Part shown: in pieces, positions 18,301-25,568 of the stretch
How the letters are laid out: every line of letters starts with the position of its first letter
Numbering within the stretch: position 1 is the first letter of the stretch
From: Bacteroidales bacterium
GTDB taxonomy: Bacteria > Bacteroidota > Bacteroidia > Bacteroidales > UBA12077
NCBI GenBank assembly: GCA_030637515.1
Contig: DAOWGM010000002.1
Span: 1 to 64,000, forward strand
Direction of reading: 5' to 3'
DNA length: 64,000 nucleotides
Translations under genes and position numbers: made by a program
The notes under the pieces: generated by a model
The model's database searches: none
What the model was told of the DNA's origin: nothing
The model's input: the letters and a program-made list of their open reading frames with translations, nothing else

Positions 18301-18807
18301 TTAATTCGTTTTATATTGAAACTTAATTTTTGCTAATTCTTCGTTTGCTTTAACGATTTTAGATTTTAGATTTTCTTTGTAATCAATTAAAACTTGTTTC
18401 AAGGTTTCATCACCTGCAGCCATCATTTGTGTAGCTAAAATTCCTGCATTCTGTGCTCCATTAATTCCAACTGTTGCAACCGGAATTCCAGGAGGCATTT
18501 GAACAATAGCTAATAATGAGTCCATTCCATCTAAACTTGCATTTATGGGTACTCCAATAACAGGCAAGCTTGTCATTGCAGCAATTACTCCGGGTAAATG
18601 TGCTGCCATTCCTGCTCCTGCAATGATAACTTCTATTCCACGATCTTTTGCCGATTTTGCAAATTTCTCAACTTCTTCGGGTGTACGATGAGCCGATAAA
18701 GCATTTATTTCAAAAGGAATTTTAAATTCATCCAGTATTTTTGCTGCTTTTTCCATTACTGGCAGGTCCGATGTGCTGCCCATGATGATACTAACTTTTG
18801 CTTTCAT
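18301..18807 (-). CDS. purE: N5-carboxyaminoimidazole ribonucleotide mutase
   Basis: It catalyses the carboxylation step of purine synthesis, converting N5-CAIR to CAIR. The 168-residue protein carries IIMGSTSDLPVM (residues 8-19), the active-site LSAHRTPEEV, and the GAGMAAHLPGVIAAMT and PVIGVPI blocks, as in class I PurE. The last 15 codons have a diverged second copy at 15363-15412. The present 3' end may therefore have been brought in by whatever introduced the 2.9-kb islet downstream. It is transcribed alone from a well-formed promoter. Confidence 0.96.
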   Translation of the reverse strand: MKAKVSIIMGSTSDLPVMEKAAKILDEFKIPFEINALSAHRTPEEVEKFAKSAKDRGIEVIIAGAGMAAHLPGVIAAMTSLPVIGVPINASLDGMDSLLAIVQMPPGIPVATVGINGAQNAGILATQMMAAGDETLKQVLIDYKENLKSKIVKANEELAKIKFQYKTN

Positions 18808-18906
18808 TTTGTGTGTTAAGTTTTTTAAGTAATAAAATCATATTTAGAGCATTAATTCGTATTTTCGCCAAATATTAAATTTTATTGGTTTAAATAAGAT
18901 TTTGTG

Positions 18907-18939
18907 CAAAGGTAATATTATAATTTCAGATTGCCCAAA
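18907..18939 (-). promoter_or_regulatory. purE promoter
   Basis: On the minus strand there is a TTTG (18936-18939) at -33 and TACCTTTG (18907-18914) at -7, 21 bases apart. The leader to the purE start is about 100 bases. Confidence 0.6.
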
Positions 18940-18981
18940 CCTATAAAATTCAGTTAGTCCGGAAATAATAAAATCAATATA

Positions 18982-19521
18982 ATGAAACAGGTAAAATTAA
19001 AAGACAAGGAATTTGGAGTATCTATACCTTCAGAAAAAATACAAGAAGCTATTACTAAAATGGCTGAGAAAATTAATAAGGATTATGCAGGACATGATGT
19101 TCCCTTATTTATTAGTATTTTAAACGGATCTTTTATGTTTACAGCCGATTTATTTAAACAAATTGATTTTACCTGCGAAGTTACTTTCCTTAAATTAACA
19201 TCTTACAAAGGAACGGCCTCAACGGGAGCAGTACGTCAACTAATAGGAGTAAATGAATCGATTGAAGGTAGAGATGTTATTGTTCTTGAAGATATTGTTG
19301 ACACAGGAATAACGCTTGAGCAAATCTTAGGTCAGTTAAAAAGTTTTGAACCTGCAAGTGTGAAAGTTGCTTCATTATTATTTAAACCGGAGGCTTACCA
19401 AAAAGATCTAAATATAGATTATATCGGAATGGAAATTCCAAATGATTTTATTGTTGGTTATGGCTTGGATTATGATGGTTTAGGTCGAAATTTGGCAGAT
19501 ATTTATACTCTTATAAGTTAG
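18982..19521 (+). CDS. hpt: Hypoxanthine phosphoribosyltransferase
   Basis: This purine-salvage enzyme joins hypoxanthine or guanine to PRPP. The 179-residue protein has FISILNGSFMFTADL near the N-terminus (the flexible-loop and PRPP region) and the PRPP-binding signature VIVLEDIVDTGITLEQ at about residues 95-110. The C-terminal FIVGYGLDYDGLGRNL block is typical of HPRT. It heads the hpt-adk-obg run on the plus strand and lies opposite purE, so salvage and synthesis genes share one 174-base divergent intergenic region. Confidence 0.95.
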   Translation: MKQVKLKDKEFGVSIPSEKIQEAITKMAEKINKDYAGHDVPLFISILNGSFMFTADLFKQIDFTCEVTFLKLTSYKGTASTGAVRQLIGVNESIEGRDVIVLEDIVDTGITLEQILGQLKSFEPASVKVASLLFKPEAYQKDLNIDYIGMEIPNDFIVGYGLDYDGLGRNLADIYTLIS

Positions 19522-19540
19522 CTTTAAAACCTTAGATTTA

Positions 19541-20116
19541 ATGTTGAATATTGTTTTATTCGGACCTCCGGGCGCAGGGAAAGGTACGCAATCGCAAAAA
19601 ATAATTGAAAAATTCAAGCTTGTTCATATTTCCACTGGAGATGTTTTAAGAACAGCAATTCAGAAACAAACACCTTTAGGGATTGAAGCTCAAAAGCTTA
19701 TTGATGATGGTAATTACGTTACCGATGAAATGGCTTTTGAAATTATTAATAGTGAGCTGGAAGTGAATAAAAATTCAGGAGGTTTTATTTTTGATGGATT
19801 TCCACGAACAACTTTACAAGCCGAAAAATTTCCTGAATTTCTATCAGAATACGGCGGAGATGTTAATGTAATGATTTCGCTTGAGGTTGAAGAAAATAAA
19901 TTAATTGATCGACTTATAAAACGTTCAGAACAATCTGGAAGACCAGATGATAGGGAAGAAGAAATTATAAGAAAACGAATTGGTATTTATAATCAGAGAA
20001 CTGCTTGTGTAAAAGATTATTATAAATCTTTGGGAAAATATGAAGCTGTTGATGGAAATGGAGAAATTGATGTTATCTTTGATAAAATTTGTACCATAAT
20101 AGAAAAATACAAATAA
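19541..20116 (+). CDS. adk: Adenylate kinase
   Basis: It equilibrates AMP, ADP and ATP. The P-loop GPPGAGKGTQ is at residues 8-17. AMP-site blocks HISTGDVLR and FDGFPRTTLQAEKF follow, and the LID segment is short, with no zinc cysteines. RPDDREEEIIRKRIGIYNQRT carries the conserved arginines. At 191 residues it is the short-LID form usual in Bacteroidota. Its stop codon touches the obg start (TAA immediately followed by ATG at 20117), a tight operon junction. Confidence 0.97.
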   Translation: MLNIVLFGPPGAGKGTQSQKIIEKFKLVHISTGDVLRTAIQKQTPLGIEAQKLIDDGNYVTDEMAFEIINSELEVNKNSGGFIFDGFPRTTLQAEKFPEFLSEYGGDVNVMISLEVEENKLIDRLIKRSEQSGRPDDREEEIIRKRIGIYNQRTACVKDYYKSLGKYEAVDGNGEIDVIFDKICTIIEKYK

Positions 20117-21103
20117 ATGGCAGGATCAAACTTTGTAGACTATGTAAAAGTATTTTTAAGATCAGGTAAGGGTGGAGCTGGTTCTCCGCATTTACACCGC
20201 GAAAAGTATATTGATAAAGGTGGACCTGATGGAGGAGATGGTGGAAGAGGAGGACATATAATTCTTAAAAGTAATCCTCAATTATGGACATTACTGCATT
20301 TAAAATTCAAAAGACATATTTTTGCCACAAGCGGAATGGCTGGTGGAAAATCTGAACGAACCGGATCCGATGGAAATGATGTTACTGTAGAAGTACCTGT
20401 AGGTACTGTTGTTAGAGATTCGGAAACAAACGAAATTATATTTGAGATTACAGAAGAGAATCAAACCGAAGTTTTATTAAATGGTGGAAGAGGTGGTCTG
20501 GGTAATACTCATTTTAAATCGTCAACAAATCAAACTCCACGATATGCTCAGCCTGGGGAAGAAGGAAAAGAAGGATGGTTTATTCTTGAACTGAAACTTC
20601 TTGCCGATGTTGGTTTAGTTGGGTTTCCAAATGCAGGAAAATCAACACTTTTATCAGTTATTTCGGCAGCAAAACCCAAAATTGCTGATTACGCATTTAC
20701 GACTCTTGTTCCTAACTTAGGAATCGTTCCTTATCGTAATATGCAATCGTTTATTATGGCAGATATTCCGGGAATAATTGAAGGTGCTCACGAGGGCAAA
20801 GGTCTTGGATTGAGATTTTTAAGACATATAGAGAGGAATTCGATATTGTTGTTTATGGTTCCTTGCGATAGCGACGATATACACGCGGAATACAAAACAT
20901 TACTGAACGAACTTGAGAAATATAATCCTGAGTTATTAGATAAAAACAGAATTCTGGCTATTACAAAAACTGATATGCTCGATGAGGAGTTAATAGAGGA
21001 AATTAAGAAAGATTTACCGGATATTCCAAATTTATTTATATCCTCTGTTGCACAAGTTGGTTTGCAGGAACTAAAAGATTTAATCTGGAAACAGTTAAGT
21101 TAA
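20117..21103 (+). CDS. obg: Ribosome-associated GTPase Obg
   Basis: This essential GTPase acts in late 50S assembly and the stress response. The N-terminal glycine-rich Obg fold ([20 protein letters not shown], then [10 protein letters not shown]) covers residues 1-158. The G domain follows, with G1 GFPNAGKST (about residues 166-174), switch region [12 protein letters not shown]3 [17 protein letters not shown]4 ITKTD and G5 SSVAQ. At 328 residues it has no long C-terminal tail. It immediately abuts adk, with the PAP2 gene 10 bases downstream. Confidence 0.97.
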   Translation: MAGSNFVDYVKVFLRSGKGGAGSPHLHREKYIDKGGPDGGDGGRGGHIILKSNPQLWTLLHLKFKRHIFATSGMAGGKSERTGSDGNDVTVEVPVGTVVRDSETNEIIFEITEENQTEVLLNGGRGGLGNTHFKSSTNQTPRYAQPGEEGKEGWFILELKLLADVGLVGFPNAGKSTLLSVISAAKPKIADYAFTTLVPNLGIVPYRNMQSFIMADIPGIIEGAHEGKGLGLRFLRHIERNSILLFMVPCDSDDIHAEYKTLLNELEKYNPELLDKNRILAITKTDMLDEELIEEIKKDLPDIPNLFISSVAQVGLQELKDLIWKQLS

Positions 21104-21113
21104 AGCTAAAAAG

Positions 21114-21692
21114 ATGCTTGAGTTTTTAAATAATATAGACACAAATATATTTATTTTCCTTAACGGAATAAATTCGCCTTTTTGGGATAAAATCATGTGG
21201 TGGATTTCTGGCTCAAAATCATGGATTCCAATGTATGCAGTTATTGTAGCATATATTGTTTATAAGCAACGATGGAAATCCATTATTTCGCTAATATTTA
21301 TTGCACTTGTTGTAACACTGGCTGATCAAATTTCGGTTCAAGCATTTAAAGAAGTTTTTCAACGATTAAGACCTTGTCATAATCCAGCATTGCAGGATAT
21401 TGTTCATATCGTGAGAAACAAATGTGGAGGACAATATGGATTTGTATCTTCGCATGCTGCAAATACATTTGCCGTTGCATTCTTTTTATCAAAATTTTTT
21501 AAAAACAGACATTTCTCCTGGTTTATTTTTATTTGGGCAACAATAGTTTCATATAGTCGTATTTATCTTGGTGTTCATTACCCTTTCGATGTATTGGGCG
21601 GCGCTGCTTTAGGTGGTGTAATCGGACTTCTAACTTATATTTTATATACTTATACAAGTAAAAAAACTTTGGAGAAATTTGGAGCAAAATAA
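21114..21692 (+). CDS. PAP2-family membrane phosphatase
   Basis: A 192-residue membrane protein with about five hydrophobic segments and the three acid-phosphatase motifs of the PAP2 family: KEVFQRLRP (residues 79-87), SSHAANTF with catalytic H114, and SRIYLGVHYPFDVLGG with R149 and H155. It would hydrolyse a lipid pyrophosphate or phosphate on the periplasmic side. Candidates are undecaprenyl pyrophosphate, phosphatidylglycerol phosphate or lipid A. It lies 10 bases after obg and probably belongs to that operon. The substrate cannot be told from sequence. Confidence 0.88.
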   Translation: MLEFLNNIDTNIFIFLNGINSPFWDKIMWWISGSKSWIPMYAVIVAYIVYKQRWKSIISLIFIALVVTLADQISVQAFKEVFQRLRPCHNPALQDIVHIVRNKCGGQYGFVSSHAANTFAVAFFLSKFFKNRHFSWFIFIWATIVSYSRIYLGVHYPFDVLGGAALGGVIGLLTYILYTYTSKKTLEKFGAK

Positions 21693-21719
21693 TATTTTAG
21701 TTTCCAATGATTTAATGCT

Positions 21720-22691
21720 ATGCTTTGCATCCCTAATCAAAATACAGATCCTTATTTTAATCTTGCTACCGAGGAATATATTTTAAAGAATTTCAAAGAG
21801 AATTGTTTTGTACTTTGGAGAAGTAGACCTTCTATTATAATTGGGAAACATCAAAACGCTTTAGCTGAGATTAATTTGAATTTTGTTCAGGAACAAAATA
21901 TTCCTGTTGTAAGAAGACTTTCCGGTGGAGGAACTGTATTTCATGATTTAGGGAATCTAAATTTCTCGTTTTTTCAGAACGTTGAAGACAACGAAAATCT
22001 TGTTGATTTTAAAAGATATACCAAACCGATATTAGAAGTATTACATGACTTAGGTGTTGATGCTAAATTTGAGGGTAGAAATGACATTATGATCGAAGGT
22101 AAAAAGATCTCGGGAAATGCAGAACATATATTTAAAAAACGTGTTTTACATCATGGTACATTATTGTTCTCATCCGAAATTTCTAATCTTTCACAAGCAT
22201 TAAAAGTAAATCCATTAATATATCAGGATAAAGGAGTAAAATCAGTTCGAAGCCGGGTTACTAATATCATTGATCATCTAAGTGAAAAAATAACTGTTAA
22301 AGATTTTTACAATAAAATCCTGAATCATATTGTTTTAAGCGATAAGGATGCGGTTATATATGAATTTACAAATAACGATATAGAGCATGTTAATCGACTG
22401 GTAAACGAGAAATATAAAACATGGGAATGGAATTTTGGATATTCACCTAAGTACAATTTTGAAAAATCTCAGACAACTTCAGAAGGTACTATAAATGTGC
22501 AGTTATCGGTTGAAAAAGGTTTTATTAAGGATGTGAATTTAGCTTGCAACTTTATTGATGAAAAAATTGTTAAAGAAATTGAACTTAAACTGAAAGATAT
22601 TAGACATGAGCCTGCCGTAGTTAGCAAAGAGTTACAAAATTTTGATTTAAGTCATGATAAAATTGAAGAGATTTCTACTACATTCTTTTAA
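21720..22691 (+). CDS. lplA: Lipoate--protein ligase
   Basis: It activates free lipoate with ATP and attaches it to lipoyl domains, the salvage counterpart of lipA/lipB at 9-10.5 kb. The 323-residue protein has the family motifs VVRRLSGGGTVFHDLGNLNFSF (about residues 61-82) and GRNDIMIEGKKISGNAEH, which holds the conserved catalytic lysine, then HHGTLLF. The C-terminal accessory domain starts near residue 245. It is complete. It follows the PAP2 gene by 27 bases and is probably the last gene of the hpt-to-lplA run. Confidence 0.93.
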   Translation: MLCIPNQNTDPYFNLATEEYILKNFKENCFVLWRSRPSIIIGKHQNALAEINLNFVQEQNIPVVRRLSGGGTVFHDLGNLNFSFFQNVEDNENLVDFKRYTKPILEVLHDLGVDAKFEGRNDIMIEGKKISGNAEHIFKKRVLHHGTLLFSSEISNLSQALKVNPLIYQDKGVKSVRSRVTNIIDHLSEKITVKDFYNKILNHIVLSDKDAVIYEFTNNDIEHVNRLVNEKYKTWEWNFGYSPKYNFEKSQTTSEGTINVQLSVEKGFIKDVNLACNFIDEKIVKEIELKLKDIRHEPAVVSKELQNFDLSHDKIEEISTTFF

Positions 22692-22848
22692 ATCTTAAAA
22701 CATTCATTTGCAGTTACCTCTCTGTAGATTTGCCACTTTAAAGTATGTATTAATTGACATCAGCTGGTTTTTTTCGTAAATTTAATTAATTAACGCTATT
22801 TCTCTTATATACGAACAATATCTATATTTAACCTATAAATTACTGATT

Positions 22849-24498
22849 ATGAAAAAAGTAATAATTATCAGCACCGTTTTATTCTCTTTTTTATTTATTC
22901 AGTGCACAAAAACGAATAAAAAAGACGATTCAAAACCAAAGTCAAAAATGGAGAAGCTGTTGGCTAATTATGCTGATGTAAAACTTGAAGCTAATTTAGC
23001 TGTTTTGAGTGAAAATCAGAAGAAAATGCTCCCTCTTCTTTTTGAAGCTGCTCAATTAATTGATGAGCTTTATTGGGCTCAAACATGCTCAAAAAAAGAT
23101 GAAGTGAGAGAATCCATAAATGATGAAAAAGTATTAAAATATTTTGATATTAATTATGGTCCTTGGGACCGTTTAGGAGGATTGGAGCCATTTGTCGAGG
23201 GAGTAGAAAAACGATATGACGGTGCTAATTTTTATCCTAATGATATGTCTTATCAGGAGTTTAATGAGTTTAGCGATTTAGAGAAGTATAGTTTATATAC
23301 TTTAGTTAGAAGAAATGAGCTCGGAGGTTTAGTTACTGTGCCATATCATGAAGCTTATCATGATATTTTGATAAAAATTGCTGAGTTAATGAATAAAGCT
23401 GCAACTTTTGCAGATGATAAGGATCAAAAGAAATATTTGGAATTGCGGGCAAGTGCTTTACTAACAGACAAATATTATAAAAGTGATATTGCCTGGATGG
23501 AGATGAAAGACAACTTGATTGATTTTATTGTAGGTCCGGTTGAAGACGCTGAAGATCGATTGTATTATACAAAAACATCCTACCAATCCATGGTTTTAAT
23601 AAAAGATAAACAATCGAGCAAAGATCTTGAGAAATATTCATTATTACTTGATTATCTACAAAAAAATCTTCCGGTTGATGAAAAATATAAATCAGAAATG
23701 CCAGGTGAATTGTCTGATATCATGGTATACGATGTAATATATTGTTCGGGATATTGGAATACTGGGGGTAAAAAAATTGCTATTACTTTACCAATTGATG
23801 GGCAAGTGCAGTTAAAGGTTGGAAGCCGAAAGTTGCAGTTTAAGAATGTTCTGGAAGCTAAATTTATTAAGATTTTAAAACCAATTAGCGATTTGTTGAT
23901 CGATGAAGATCAGATAAAACATGTGAAATCAAGAGCATTTTTTGAAAATACAATGTTTTATGAAGTAGGAAGTGCACTTGGTATAAAAAATACAATTAAT
24001 AACAAAGGTTCAGTAAGAGATGCTCTACAGGAACATTACAATGTTATCGAAGAAAGTAAAAATGATATTCTGAGTTTATATTTTGTAACTAAGCTTTACG
24101 AAATGGGAGAAATGAATGGTGATGATTTAATGGATAATTATGTAACCTATATGGCAGATGTTTTTAGATCTGTTCGTTTTGGAATTTCAAACGATCAGGG
24201 TGTTGCAAATATGATAAGATTTTATTATTTCGAAGACGCAGGAGCATTTTCTCGAAACAAGAAAACTGGTAAGTATAAAATTGATTTTGAAAAGATGAAA
24301 GAAGCGATGTTAAATTTATCGAAGGAAATATTGGTAATACAGGGTGACGGGAATTATGAAGCTGCAAAAAAACTCATTAATGAAAAGGGTTTTATCAGAG
24401 ATGAATTATTGGACGATTTATATAAGATACAAAAAGAAAGAATACCTAAAGACGTTGTATTTATTCAAGGATTAGAGAAAATCGGATTAGAGAATTAA
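22849..24498 (+). CDS. M49 (dipeptidyl-peptidase III)-like lipoprotein lacking the zinc histidines
   Basis: The 549-residue product has a lipoprotein signal ending in the lipobox FLFIQC. It aligns by pattern with the Bacteroidota M49-like zinc hydrolases: DRLGGLEPFV, FYPNDMS, the C-terminal DNYVTYMADVFRSVRFG and the closing KDVVFIQGLEKIG. In the family the zinc site reads HExxH-GLG. Here the same place reads Y371-E-V-G-S375-ALG. Both histidines are replaced, although the glutamate (E372), the third-ligand region (E401-E402) and D406 remain. The protein is full length with intact reading frame and flanking terminator, so it is probably a maintained non-zinc pseudoenzyme rather than a decaying gene. 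The family assignment is from memory of conserved blocks. Confidence 0.72.
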   Translation: MKKVIIISTVLFSFLFIQCTKTNKKDDSKPKSKMEKLLANYADVKLEANLAVLSENQKKMLPLLFEAAQLIDELYWAQTCSKKDEVRESINDEKVLKYFDINYGPWDRLGGLEPFVEGVEKRYDGANFYPNDMSYQEFNEFSDLEKYSLYTLVRRNELGGLVTVPYHEAYHDILIKIAELMNKAATFADDKDQKKYLELRASALLTDKYYKSDIAWMEMKDNLIDFIVGPVEDAEDRLYYTKTSYQSMVLIKDKQSSKDLEKYSLLLDYLQKNLPVDEKYKSEMPGELSDIMVYDVIYCSGYWNTGGKKIAITLPIDGQVQLKVGSRKLQFKNVLEAKFIKILKPISDLLIDEDQIKHVKSRAFFENTMFYEVGSALGIKNTINNKGSVRDALQEHYNVIEESKNDILSLYFVTKLYEMGEMNGDDLMDNYVTYMADVFRSVRFGISNDQGVANMIRFYYFEDAGAFSRNKKTGKYKIDFEKMKEAMLNLSKEILVIQGDGNYEAAKKLINEKGFIRDELLDDLYKIQKERIPKDVVFIQGLEKIGLEN

Positions 24499-24526
24499 AA
24501 AAAGGGAGCAAATGCTCCCTTTTTTT
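24497..24526. terminator. Bidirectional intrinsic terminator
   Basis: AGGGAG (24503-24508) pairs with CTCCCT (24515-24520), with A and T runs outside. It is shared by the M49-like gene and the convergent gene at 24525. Confidence 0.85.
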
Positions 24527-25088
24527 AATTCTCTTTTTCTTCTTTCTTTTTAGGTGGCTCGAATCCGTATGCAATTCCCGAAACTTCATAAGTAGGTGGT
24601 TCCCCAAATCCTCCTACAGATTCTTCTTTGGTTATTAAAACAATCATTCCTCCTATATTTGCAGCTTTTTTCTGAAGTCTTATCCTTGCACTTTTCTGTG
24701 CTGATTTTGCACTTCGGCTTCCAGCGGAAGATTTTGCTTCAACTTTACCTAATTCATATAATCCTTCAACGTCATTTTTTCTGTCAGTAACAATTACGGT
24801 TTTCCAGTCTCCCTCTGCAACCATCATCATCACGGGCTTATTAAAAACTTCTTTTCTTCCGTTGCTGAAAATTATTTTTTGTATTTGCTTTCTTCCAACT
24901 GTAATCGTCTCCTCTGATCCGGGCTCTGAATATCTTACTGTTGATGAAGAAATGTTTCTTACCTCAACAATAAGCTTTCTTCTACCTAACATATAAATAG
25001 TATCTAACTTTGTATTCTCTTCTTGCGCAAACAGTGGTAAACTCATAAGTAAAGCAAGACTCCCGATAATTAAACATCTTATTTTCAT
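24525..25088 (-). CDS. Secreted protein of unknown family, paralogue of the gene at 1041-1649
   Basis: The 187-residue product has a signal peptide (cleavage after LPLFAQ). The mature domain starts with LDTIYMLGRRKLIVEVRNIS and continues through IQKIIFSNGRKEVF, DVEGLYELGKVEAKS and a basic serine-rich stretch. A helix RIRLQKKAANIGGMIVLITKEE follows, then EVSGIAYGFEPPKKKEEKEN. The order of blocks and key residues match the product of 1041-1649. The helix ending in GxIVLIT followed by a last strand looks like a small alpha/beta domain of secreted proteins, but I cannot name it. Both copies stand alone, each facing a bidirectional terminator. Confidence 0.75.
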   Translation of the reverse strand: MKIRCLIIGSLALLMSLPLFAQEENTKLDTIYMLGRRKLIVEVRNISSSTVRYSEPGSEETITVGRKQIQKIIFSNGRKEVFNKPVMMMVAEGDWKTVIVTDRKNDVEGLYELGKVEAKSSAGSRSAKSAQKSARIRLQKKAANIGGMIVLITKEESVGGFGEPPTYEVSGIAYGFEPPKKKEEKEN

Positions 25089-25220
25089 AATTCAGTATCT
25101 TAAAGTTAAAACTATAGTTTTAATTTTGCTGTGAAATTAGTAAGTAAAATATTAATATTCAAAAAATATACCAATTTTGAAAATAATTTATAGTGAAAAC
25201 AAATTATTAAATTAAAACAA

Positions 25221-25228
25221 TATTTTTG
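25221..25228 (+). promoter_or_regulatory. -7 promoter element upstream of the broken plsC
   Basis: TATTTTTG fits TAnnTTTG and lies 31 bases before the ATG at 25260. It may also transcribe the MutS-like gene that follows the broken gene. Confidence 0.45.
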
Positions 25229-25259
25229 TAGAACTGATTTTATACAAAATAAGTATCAA

Positions 25260-25567
25260 ATGTTACGAATTCTGTTTTCCGCATATGTCTGGTTGTTAAT
25301 AGTACTTATTACTCTTTTTTATGCACCACTTTTTCTTCTAATATGGTTGTTAACCGTACCTTTTGATAGAAAATTAATTTTGCTACATTATTTTTCAAAT
25401 ATGTGGGGAAGTTCTTTTACTGTCTTAGTTCCAGGATGGAAAGTAGAAATTATAGGAAAAGAAAAATTAAACAGAAAAAAAACTAAAATAGTTGTTGCTA
25501 ATCATCAATCTCAAATATGGTAAGAGAAATGATTGAGATGGAATTGAAAAATCTGAAATCCGCATGA
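25260..25567 (+). pseudogene. 1-acyl-glycerol-3-phosphate acyltransferase (plsC) with internal deletion
   Basis: The first 87 codons encode a normal PlsC N-terminus: two hydrophobic segments, a KVEIIGKEKL strand, and the catalytic histidine block VVANHQSQ. The frame then hits a stop after IW. From 25517, in a different frame, MVREMIEMELKNLKSA and a stop read like the C-terminal helix of the same family. Roughly 150 middle codons, including the aspartate of HX4D and the FPEG motif, are missing. The gene is thus joined head to tail by a deletion and cannot be active. An intact relative of the superfamily is at 1696-3045. The MutS-like gene starts one base after its stop. Confidence 0.75.
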
Positions 25568-25568
25568 C

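Noticed and set aside
22707-22732. Possible promoter TTTG...TAGATTTG before the M49-like gene
   Set aside because: The spacer is only 14 bases and the start codon is 117 bases away. The elements match but the geometry does not.
25260-25523. The 87-codon frame as a small intact membrane protein
   Set aside because: It ends exactly inside the catalytic block of PlsC, and the missing C-terminal helix of that family follows in another frame. A deletion is the better reading.
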